From: Coriaria nepalensis
Taxonomy: Eukaryota; Streptophyta; Magnoliopsida; Cucurbitales; Coriariaceae
DNA length: 64,000 bases
Reading direction: 5' to 3'
Assembly: GCA_027186245.1 (NCBI GenBank)
Contig: CP114488.1
Coordinates: 880,501 to 944,500 of the forward strand
Of this stretch, positions 12,501-21,299 are shown piece after piece. Positions within the stretch are counted from its first letter, which is position 1, and each line of letters begins with the position of its first letter. A model generated the notes under the pieces. The model searched no databases, was not told the DNA's origin, and saw only the letters and a list, made by a program, of their open reading frames with translations. The translations under genes and the position numbers were made by a program.

Positions 12501-13719
12501 TTTTAGGGTTTTCGAAGGTTATCTTTGATACAATGATAAATGATAAATTTTCTTTTCTAATGGATTTTAATTGTATTTTACATCCGTTCTAAGAGAATTT
12601 CGAGTAAACACCCATTCGTGTATTATATGAACAAAATCTTTTCTTTTCTTTTCACGTTTTCGTCATTCGTTAGCACATTTGCTTCATTCTAAAAAATTAT
12701 TAGAAAACTTGTAATTCCAATCTTTTTTTAGCTACAATTGAATGTCTTGAATAAAAAAATTCTCAACCCCTTAAAATTTCATATTCGTATCTATTATTTG
12801 AATAATTGATCTAACATCCACCTCATATTCAATAAATCTAAATCCACGCTCCCAAGCAAAATTTGATCAGAACCTAAGGGCTTCAAGGTCAGCAATGATA
12901 TTAGTATTAATCCCGAAACTTCTAATCCTATTTCAATTGTAATCATAAATTAAACCTCATCCTCCTGAATTTGAGACTTCTGATATGATACCTAATCAAT
13001 CAACTAAGTACCAAGACCTCAAATTGATAAAAAAAGAGGCTAACGATTTACATGGATCTTACCAGTTAATACCTACTCAATCTTCAACTACATCACTAAA
13101 CCTAATAATAAAAGGAAATGATTCGAATCCTCAAGAATAGGAGCTGGTTATTGTTTGATAACATGTCAAGAGATGGCAATGCAACATATGATAAAGGGGG
13201 ACATGTTTTAAAGTATAAATTAGTAGTTGGATTATAGATTTATAGCTGTATAGGACCAATTTTAAGGTCATGTCTTAGACCTATGTAGTGTGTCCTTTAT
13301 ATATGGTTACAGTCTTACCGAGATCTCCTAAGATCTGTGTTCCAACACTATCTGCTTAAAGAAAAGCTGCAATTAATTAAAGTAACCAAATTAAATTGTG
13401 CGTTGTAACAATGTGATAACATCAATATTTTTCATGTTTAATAATGAATACTTCTGGAACTCTACTAATTAATTTCATTTCTTATATTTGTAATTTTTTA
13501 AACCTTTCTTTTGTTGGGGGGGGGGGGGGGTTTCCATTACGAGTGGACAATCATGCAGAGAATTATGCCTAAAATATTCCATTCACTTTATTAGGAAAAA
13601 ATAAATTAGAAATTGATTAGCATGTCACAAAGATGGAGCTTCTCTACCCAAGCATATTATTATATATGCTTAATGATGTAGCTATCCGTTCCCTATTATA
13701 TATCTGTCATTATAATTAT
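9588..13719. other. Gene-free region downstream of the bZIP gene
   Basis: Begins with the probable bZIP 3' UTR and then turns AT-rich. A 72-codon minus-strand frame at 10433-10651 and its surroundings to about 11250 have somewhat more balanced base composition than the rest, but no domain or homologue is recognised and no splice partners are clear. It could be a decayed exon, a non-coding transcript or chance. The remainder shows only homopolymer runs, for example poly-G near 13516-13530. Confidence 0.45.
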
Positions 13720-14110
13720 TAGTGTTTGGATCATCAATAGTAGCTCTTTTTATATTAGAATCTCAAGGTATAAACTATGGCTACTACAAGGTCGTTTCCC
13801 ACTACCACTGCACCTGTGGGGCTATGTGTTCCCAATTACCTACCGCGTGTCATCTATCCAAGGATCTCTCTATTGTCATACTCCCACCTAGGCTGGGCTC
13901 TGTACTTTACTACCAAAGTCATAACATCGACCCGTCTTAGCTCAACTGAGGCGTTGGGGCATCCTTTTCTTTGGTGGGTTTGGTTTAATCTTTGTTCATG
14001 TAACTGCCTTAACTGGAACTGTCATGTCTAACGGCCTCAGCTTGCCTTACTGGAATACTTCTTGGTCGGGCCTTTTGGTCAAGTTATTACCCCAGTATAC
14101 ATTCGCGAGC
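13720..14110. other. GC-richer island of unknown origin
   Basis: About 390 bp with noticeably higher GC and few homopolymers, flanked by AT-rich DNA. It contains short frames in more than one phase (from 13722 and 13777) but no recognisable protein motif. The right edge has GGGCCTTTTGGTC, CGCGAGCTCGGC and CCATCCCGTGATCG. A decayed LTR or other retroelement fragment is a reasonable guess; nothing diagnostic such as a primer binding site or gag/pol motif is present. Confidence 0.3.
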
Positions 14111-14523
14111 TCGGCAAGCCGACGCCCATCCCGTGATCGTCATCCCGGGCTGCTTAGCAGAAGTGCAGATGTATAAAACTACACCCACCAAGAAGTTTTT
14201 TTTTTTCTTTTTCATACTTCACTTTGTTCTCCTTCATTTTAAAACCCTCTAATCTCTCAATTTTTTTGACAGCATCAAATGTGACCATATCTCGGCCCAA
14301 ATCAATACATGTACGCTCGGCCCAACAGTTAATAATCAAACCCAGTTAGCTAAATAAGTTTACTTTAATAACTGAAGCAAACGTCCAATTTCATATAGTT
14401 GATTTCTTCAAATCATCTTAATCATCGCTTCCTGCTCTAAACTGATCATGGTGTATGGATGAGATGTATGTGACTGATACGTGATTAGATATGCATAAAT
14501 TTTTAAGAGCCTACGGCTCTAGA

Positions 14524-15785
14524 GAGTGGATCATATGGCGTCGAATAGCATAGTGTACATATAGTCTGTGTAATTTAGGTCGTCCGCTACAATTTAGGGT
14601 CTTTGGGGAAGCCACATCATCCAGAGATGAATTGCATTTTAAAAAACATGTGGACCGCATTTAACTCGGTGACCGTGTGTTTTTAAATTTTTTTTCTCTC
14701 TCTTCCTGCTTTCTTTCATACTCCTCTCTCCATCATCGCACTTTCGAAACTTCATCTTACCTTCCCTCAACGAACCCATTCGAGCTCACGAACTCGTTGG
14801 AAGTCACGAACCCATTTTTTCTCGAAAACAAACTCATTATATTTTGAAAATCCTCGATGGCTTGAATTGATAGAAAATATGAAATTACCGACATGTGAGA
14901 TGTCAGTCTAAGATGCATAGAATGATATGTGAAGGGTCCTTTAACCTTATGACTATTCGCTTTTCGACCCTTCGAAGGGACTCCAATTATGTGAGTCGTG
15001 AGACGTCAATCTAAGATGCCCTTTGACTCTTCGACCTTTCGACCATTCGACCATTCGACCTTTCAACCCGTCGTCTCATATGTAACTCTAAATTACTTTA
15101 TGGGTCGAAAGGGCCCTTCACAGGTTTCGACCCTTCGACCCGTTATCTTACACGTAACTCTAAGTTACTCTAAAGGTCGAATAGCCTTTCATAAGTCAAG
15201 AACTTTCGACCAGTAAAGTAACTCTAAAGGTCGAAGGGACCTTCACAGATTTTGACATTTCGACACGTCATCTTACATATAACTCTAAGTTACTCTAAGG
15301 GTCAAAGGGCCTTTACAAGTTTCGACTCTTCGACCCGTCACCTCACATTAAACTCTAAGTTACTGTAAAGGTCGAAGGGCGCTTCACAAGTTAAAAGCCT
15401 TTGACCCGTCATCTCACATGTAACTCTAAGGATCGAAAGGCCAAAGCGCCCTTCACATATTGGTCTATGCATATCTGACTAACATCTCACATGTTGGTAA
15501 TTTTATATTTCTTACTAATTCGAGTCGTTGGTAGTTTTCAAAATGCGCTATGAAGAGGGGAGTACGAAAGAAAGAAAATAACATAAAGGAGGGGGGGGGG
15601 GAATTTAAAAAACACGTGGGTTACCGGATTAAATGTGGTGACCCGCGTGTTTTAAAATATAATTTGTCTTTGGGCGATGTGCTTGCCCAGAGATGTTGGA
15701 TAATAGTGGACGACTTGGATTGCACAGGCTGCATGGGCGCCATGCAATCCAGCGCCAAAGAATCCACTCCTATCGCTATATATAT
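14524..15785. mobile_element. Fold-back type DNA transposon (non-autonomous), copy 1
   Basis: Long imperfect terminal inverted repeats bracket a tandem-repeat core. Left-arm segments at 14530-14680 (GGATCATATGGCG, GTCTGTGTAATTTAGGTCGTC, CCAGAGATGAATTGCATTTTAAAA, then a GTG-rich patch) reappear in reverse complement at 15610-15775 (GGATTGCATGGCGC, CCTGTGCAATCCAAGTCGTCC, ATATTTTAAAACACGCG). Inner arm segments also pair: TTACCGACATGTGAGATGTCAGTC at ~14884-14910 matches the reverse complement of 15480-15510. Arms of ~400 bp around a ~500-bp repeated centre, with no transposase, fit a fold-back or long-TIR Mutator-like derivative. Ends are approximate and no target-site duplication was found. A related, truncated copy lies at 18150-18810. 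The ORF at 15550-15909 crosses the arm and is not a gene. Confidence 0.75.
15054..15455. repeat. ~72-bp tandem repeats inside the fold-back element
   Basis: Five to six diverged units start near 15054, 15127, 15200 (shortened), 15250, 15320 and 15392. Each contains TTCGACCCGTC, a TCACATGTAACTCTAAG core and GGTCGAAGGGCCTTCACAAG. The CGACCTTTCGACC-like sub-motif is itself repeated just before the array (15028-15062). Decayed units also follow the left arm of copy 2 (18590-18800). Internal short tandem repeats are a common property of fold-back elements. Confidence 0.8.
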
Positions 15786-15814
15786 TGACATAAAATGTTT
15801 AATTGAACTATTAA

Positions 15815-16045
15815 CGGGCAAGGAGGTAGAGGAATATTCTTCCCGGTCTCGGGCTCACTTTTCGGGATATATGACGGTGGTGGCAGCAATATTGACGGTC
15901 GGGACTTGAGAGTGTGATAATTAAGATGGCAACCTTATATTTATCTTAAATTTTATGTAACCCTAAATTTATGGGAGTTCTACTTTGTTAGGAGCAAAAT
16001 TTGGAACATGCCGGGATTTTCCTCCCATGAAAAGGGTATGCTTTG
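15815..16045 (-). pseudogene. Truncated duplicate of the DUF688 gene
   Basis: This segment aligns with 21033-21262, the 5' half of the intact minus-strand DUF688 gene. Shared stretches include GGCAAGGAGG, GAGGAATATTCTTCC, GATATATGACGG, GCAATATTGAC, TACTTTGTT, GGAGCAAAATTTGGA and TTTTCCTCCCATGAAAAGG. The copy has internal deletions relative to the gene (for example the region matching residues 45-65), lacks the original start codon region beyond GGGTATGC, and has lost its 3' half, where the fold-back element now lies. It cannot encode the protein. About 90 bp at 14411-14500 on the other side of the element resemble 20530-20625 downstream of the intact gene, so the transposon probably sits within the duplicated block. 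Confidence 0.8.
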
Positions 16046-16217
16046 ATCATCATAATCATTGACCGTAAGTATTCCCGGAGTAAATTAAAATACCTCAAAC
16101 CGATGTGAGGAATTGCTTCTTGAATCTAAAAAACGTTTATTGTTTCCATAGCATTAGCTCTATTTTAAATAAAAGTCTGATAGATAACATAGATAGATGA
16201 GTCTGATTCCTAATAAT

Positions 16218-17727
16218 TCAAACTATACTCGGTAGCTTAAAGTTTATTATACAACATGTACGTTTTTTGGCTCTGAACTTGACTTCATTCTTGAAGTCAA
16301 GAATGATTCCATACTCGAGCTTAGCGGGTGTTCCGTATTGGGTGAATGTTGAAAAACAAATCTCCTGTATAAATAAATTAGAGTAAGCTTCAACTATTAT
16401 ATAGAAAACTTCTGCCCAAGGCATGCTCTAGGACTAATTCCAAACGGTAGAAAACCATATGGGTGCCATTGTTTCTCTTCTTCTGGATGATAAGTTATAA
16501 AAAAAATTACAAGCAATAACTTGGGGATGGTATAGCCAGCAATCTCGACTTTTTTATATGCTCCTCTAGCTACAATAGGAGAGGAAATGTAGAGTCTCAT
16601 AGCCTCTTGCATCACCAGATCAAGATATGGAAACTTCTTCTGAAGATCATCAACAGTAGGTTTCTGCTCCGGCGGACCATATCTTGTTGAGTAGAATTTA
16701 CAGTACACAACTCTAAACGATGCTAAGACTACAAATGTTTATTTTTTGGAAGATGCCTAACCCAAATACAAGTGAAGATATTTTATAGCTCTCTCATACA
16801 ATCTATACTATATAAATATTAAATTAAGAAATAATTATAATCATATATTATTATCACATTTTATACTCTTCTCTTAAAAAATCTTTTTTCTACATCCTTC
16901 TGTACTTTCCGCTTAAAATATCTTCATTTCACATTTGTTGAGAAGTTTTAATTATCTTGAGTTAAGGTAAAATGGATTGAATTTTTACTTTTCTTGGACT
17001 AAAAATAAATTAGACTTTATAATGGACATGATCCCCAACTTATCCATCGATCTCAGCTAGCAGTTTTCTCTCTAATTACGGGTGGGCTGCAACTAAGTAA
17101 ATAATAGCAGATAAAGTAAACACTGTAGTAGTTGAGCCAGCAAGTAATTGCTCGTAGACAAGTCTTATTTTTTCTTTCACTACATATAAGTGACAAGAAG
17201 TCTTTCGAATCACTATTTATTTCTTGCATTCTCTTTTTGACAATTTTCTTAAGGCCGCTTCGTAGATTTTCATTTGTCTGGTCGACTTTCCAGTCCATAG
17301 CTCCCAGAATTCTCTTGAGAATCTGTCTGACCGGTTCTTGAAGGATCGGGACGAGTAATCTAAGTGCCATCGAGAAGGAGCCGGATAAGTAAGTCCATCT
17401 TAAGCTTTGTTGTGGAGTACATATGTTGGTTAATGAAGTCTGAAGCGTGATTGTTTTTGTTGTTGCTGTCTTCCTGGATGTTCCTCTGACGGGCGGTTTG
17501 GAGAGGCTTCAAAGTCAACTCCGAAAGAGGCTTGTCCGATAATGTCCATGGATAGTTTGAGCGAGAAAGTCCGGAAAGGGACGTCTTGTTCTTGTTTCTC
17601 ATGAAGGTTTTCAACTCTTGATTCAATGAAGGATTGCATTGTGGGGTAATATGTAGGAAGGTTGATACATTGATACTGTGGTATTTCTAATCGTGGACCA
17701 TCTAGCATCTTTGCCAAACTTTAGAAA
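16218..17727 (-). pseudogene. CYP711A (MAX1-like) cytochrome P450 pseudogene
   Basis: Relic of a CYP711A P450, the clade that oxidises carlactone in strigolactone biosynthesis on the ER. Reading down the minus strand: FGKDARWSTIRNTTVSMYQ (from 17727), PTMQSFIESRVENL, KLSMDIIGQASFGVDF, DFINQHMYSTTKLKMDL, LLVPILQEPVRQILKRI with AMDWKVDQTNENL, SKDFLSLI, YEQLLAGSTTTVFTLSAIIY, then GPPEQKPTVDDLQKKFPYLD, EAMRLYISSPIVAR, the heme loop FGISPRACLGQKF, and KLEYGIILDFKNEVKF. It is broken in many ways: the first exon is absent, there are several frameshifts (around 17655, 17450, 17150 and 16340), an in-frame stop after AAHP, two stops after GQKFSI, and loss of the segment between the Glu-Arg helix region and the heme loop. 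The intron at 16683-17043 has AT in place of GT at its donor. Family assignment is confident; non-functionality is clear. Confidence 0.88.
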
Positions 17728-18149
17728 AGCTTAGATAATCAATGATCAGAGTTATGGATGAATTGTTAAGGGAAGAAAAAAAAGTACCAACTTTGTGAAG
17801 AAAATGCCCTTTTGATGAATAGGGGTGGCAGTGATAGGAGAAGGAATGCTTCTATTTGGAAATTATTTGAATCTTTTAATCCCAACTTCTCTACAGAGCT
17901 CTGCATCTGCTATGATTATCGATGGCCGCCTACCCATATGAAACTTGCCTCCATAATTAAATAATCCTTCTTCACTTAACTAATTCATGGTTATACTACC
18001 AACATAATTTCTTGGAAGACCAATCAATATCAATCATATTTATTAATTATATATATAATTAAAATAAATTGATGTTTTTTCACTATCAAAGTAACTACTA
18101 ATGAATAAGTTGAACAAGAGAATGAGTTGACCTGATAATGAGGCCATAG
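17728..18149. other. Gene-free spacer
   Basis: AT-rich sequence upstream of the P450 relic. The missing first exon of CYP711A would be expected here on the minus strand, but no matching N-terminal anchor or proline-rich hinge is visible. Otherwise nothing recognised. Confidence 0.5.
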
Positions 18150-18810
18150 TATTTAGGGATTGGATTATATGGCGCTTATGCAGTCCGTATAATCTGAGTC
18201 ATCTGTTGCAATCCAGTATTCCTAGGTAAACAACGTCGTCTAGAGATGAATTGCATTTTAAAACATGCAGGTCACTGCATTTGATCCGGTGACCTGCATA
18301 TTTTTTAATTTTTTTTTCTTCCCCTATCTTAATTTTCTTTTATTTCTTTCGTACTCGCTCTTTATTAACGCTTTTTTGAAACTTCATTTTACTCTCCATC
18401 AACGAACTTATTCGAGCTCACAAACTTATTGGAAGTTATGAACCTATTCTTACTAAAAAAACAAACCCATTACATTTTGAAAACTTTTGATACCTCAAAC
18501 TGGTAGGAAATATAAACTTATCGACATGTGAGATATCGGTCTAAAATGTACAGACCGATATATGAAGAGTCTTTTGACTTTTGTACATATTTTTACATGT
18601 AACTCTAAGTTATTCTAAGAGTCGAAAGACTCTTAATACATCGAGATTTTTCAACTTATAAAGTAACTTTAAGGATCGAAAATCCTTCACAAGTCAGAAC
18701 TATTCACCTCTTAAAATTACATATGAAATAACGAGTCGAATAACTCCTTCACAAATTTGACCCTTAGAGTAACAGGGTCGAAAGGCCTCGTCATAGCATA
18801 GGATAATATT
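18150..18810. mobile_element. Fold-back element copy 2, truncated
   Basis: Same order as the left half of copy 1: GGATTATATGGCGC, TCTAGAGATGAATTGCATTTTAAAA (18240-18263), a GTGACCTGCAT patch, TCCATCAACGAACTTATTCGAGCTCA matching 14766-14790, TTATCGACATGTGAGATATCGGTC matching 14884-14907, then degenerate ~70-bp units with ACATGTAACTCTAAGTTA. No inverted right arm follows; similarity fades near 18810. It is therefore a half element, more diverged than copy 1. Confidence 0.72.
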
Positions 18811-19159
18811 TGTTTATAATTCATTTTGTCGCCTTGATTTATCTAAAATGGAATCTAAAGGAGGAAGATGCTTCAGTATTATTATTATCATAGGACAGAC
18901 CAGTTCATGCACGAGATAAAAAGATAATGGCGCACTTTCTAATTTACACGGACTCGTCCGCCTTCGGCCCATAGCTTAACAGTAATGTCCAGATTGATAG
19001 TTGACACTTAGAAGCAATAATGGCCCACCTACCAGTAGCCTATGATGCTTCTGTTGGGCAAACTAAAAAATGGGCCGTACCCAGCCAGGCAAGCCCATCT
19101 CTCTCCCGCATGGCTTTTGCATATCCACTTTATTGGCCCAAGTTAAAATAGAAGAAATC

Positions 19160-19400
19160 TACTTCCTTATGATTGATTAAGAAAATGTTTTAAAAAATAT
19201 GCTTATAAATAAAGAATAGAAAAAGTATTTAATAAATATTTATTTTGATAATCAATTTGATGTTTGTGAAAATAAGTACAAAAGTACTTATTTTTTAAAA
19301 AATTAAGCATTAAAAGTTTTTTTTTTTTACAAATGCCCAAAACTACTTATTTTTATAAAATAAGCACTTAAATTTATAAGAACTCCCAAACGGCCTTTAA
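19160..19400. mobile_element. Probable MITE remnant
   Basis: Contains internal complementary segments (AAGTACTTATTTT near 19278 against AAAATAAGCACTT near 19358) and ends with CCCAAACGGCC, a terminal style frequent in plant non-autonomous hAT or Harbinger elements. No intact partner terminus or target-site duplication was found, so class and limits are uncertain. Confidence 0.4.
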
Positions 19401-20748
19401 ATTAAGTTAAATTATTATTATTATTTTCTTTATTTTCATTTCTTAACTTTTATTTGACTTAATTAAGTTTTTTTATTCTTTTATTGTCTCTGGCAAAAAA
19501 TATAAAAGAGAAACACTAAAATATTCTAAAACTTTTACTTAATTTTCTTTACCAATTCTTCTTCTATTTGTTTTCATTTTCGTTCTATTACTACGGCCAA
19601 AACTTTGTTAACACCCTGTCACCCGCTTCTGTTGTCCCCCCTCCTCAATTTTGCCTCCCACCTCCATTCCCCATTTCGACTACTTTATCGTTGCAGCCGC
19701 ACTTTGACTCCCACCACCGTCAATGGTGGCAGGGAGAGACAGCAGTGGCGGCAATGAAAACAGTGAAAGTGGAGTGGCAGCAATGACGACGACAATGATG
19801 GAGGTAGAGTGGCAGGTGACGGCGAATATGACCGAGGAGGTGGAGTGGCAACAATGATAGAGATGAGGTAGCGACAACAATAGAGGTGGAGCAGTAGGTG
19901 GCATTGGAGATGGGGTAGAGTGGCAACGGTAGTGGGGTGATAGGACAAAAATGAAAACTAATTGAAAAAGAAGAGAAATAATTTTATTTAATAAAAGTTA
20001 AGTTAATATTTTTATTATTTTTAATATTTTTCTTTTATCTTTTTTATTTAAAAACCAAAATAATATCAAAATAATATCATATAGAACTTAATTGAATTAA
20101 ATGAAAATTAAAGGACAAAAATAATAAAGTGAGTAAATAGAGGAAGCAAAAAGATAATTTAACCACTAAATTAATTTTCTATATGATCCAAAATAGACCT
20201 TATGATACTGACACGTGTAATGTCGGGCGATAAGAATCACTGAGATTCTGTGAGATCAAGTTATGAATCGAAGGTAGCTTTAACCTTTATGTGTAATCGA
20301 TTATATGGGACGATTGTCAGCAATCCCAACACTGGATTATAGTCATTTTCATAGTGAGATATCGAAACAAACTTATAGTTAGCAAAATAAGTTTAGTTTA
20401 ATTAGTTTAATATGATTAAACGTCAGCAATCACAACGCTGGATTAGAGTCATTTTCTGGACTAATAGGGTGATATTAGTCGGAACTATTACGGACTAATC
20501 TAAATAACTACGCAAATGATTAAAAAAATAAATCATCTTATTCAGTAATCTCTTCCTGCTCTAAACTTATCATCTCGTATGTATCGGATATGTGTAACTG
20601 ATTCTTGAGTATTAGATACGTATAATTTCTCTTACAAGCTATATAGAATGACATACATACGACATTTAATCAAACTGTTAATAATTACCTAATCACTCCA
20701 AGTAGTTGGAGAATGTGGAGAATGTTCTAATTAATTATGATATTCTAG
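19401..20748. other. Gene-free region with GGTGG-rich patch
   Basis: AT-rich flanks enclose a 19640-19940 patch made of degenerate GGTGGAGTGGCA/GTGGCAGCAATG-like units. It creates long but meaningless frames on both strands, rich in T, H, L and P. Near 20318-20350 and 20424-20455 two short direct repeats share GTCAGCAATC and CTGGATTA.AGTCATTTTC. The segment 20530-20625 resembles 14411-14500. No gene is recognised. Confidence 0.5.
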
Positions 20749-21291
20749 CTAGAATCTCTTCCATCTTACATGAATTTTGCTTGTAGGAATAGATGGAAGT
20801 TGAGACAACTTAACCAAACTATCCTCTTCAACATCACATGAATTCTTGCAAGAGAACAACAGAAGCTTGCTCTTCTTTGGTTTCGACCAAAAAAGGGACT
20901 TCTTAGTATATTCTCTAGCAAACTTACCATTAATTATCTTCTCACTTTTGGTGCACTCCTTGTAAGCCACAAGAAATGGATCCTCCTTCCAACTAATTCC
21001 CTTCGCCGAAGAGCTTCTCCGATGAGCAGGCAAAGGGCAAGGAGGCGGAGGAATATTCTTCCTGGCCTCGCGACTAGAGACCATCTCGGGATCACTTTTA
21101 GAGATATATGACGGCGGTGGCTGCAATATTGACAGTCGTGACCGTGATAAGGACAACGACCTTGAGTTTAGGGCATGTAAACCTATATCTATCGGAGTAC
21201 TACTTTGTTGGGAGCAAAATTTGGAGATGCCGGGTTTTTCCTCCCATGAAAAGGGTATGCTTCCTTGTGAATGGACCTTTCTATGGTTCAT
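20749..21291 (-). CDS. DUF688-family protein
   Basis: A 180-residue protein from a single exon. The N-terminal motif SIPFSWEEKPGISK (residues 11-24) matches the (V/I)PF.WE..PG.(P/S)K signature of the plant DUF688 family, whose biochemical role is unknown. Next come a serine/arginine-rich segment (SRSLSLSRSRLSILQPPPS), a proline-rich stretch (IPPPPCPLPAHRRSSS) and a basic C-terminal half with WKEDPFLVAYKECTKSE and FWSKPKKSKLLLF. No signal peptide or membrane span is seen; the protein looks largely disordered. The start is the first ATG of the frame. A broken copy of its 5' half lies at 15815-16045. The upstream region has two clusters of CATGCATG (RY) motifs. Whether the protein is expressed is not shown. 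Confidence 0.75.
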   Translation of the reverse strand: MNHRKVHSQGSIPFSWEEKPGISKFCSQQSSTPIDIGLHALNSRSLSLSRSRLSILQPPPSYISKSDPEMVSSREARKNIPPPPCPLPAHRRSSSAKGISWKEDPFLVAYKECTKSEKIINGKFAREYTKKSLFWSKPKKSKLLLFSCKNSCDVEEDSLVKLSQLPSIPTSKIHVRWKRF

Positions 21292-21299
21292 CTCTTTAA

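Noticed and set aside
15550..15909. 119-codon plus-strand ORF
   Set aside because: It crosses the right arm of the fold-back element and the antisense of the DUF688 fragment; no protein motif.
19568..19948. Several 68-87 codon ORFs around 19.6-19.9 kb
   Set aside because: All arise from one degenerate GGTGG/GTGGCA repeat patch, on both strands and in several frames, rich in T, P and H.
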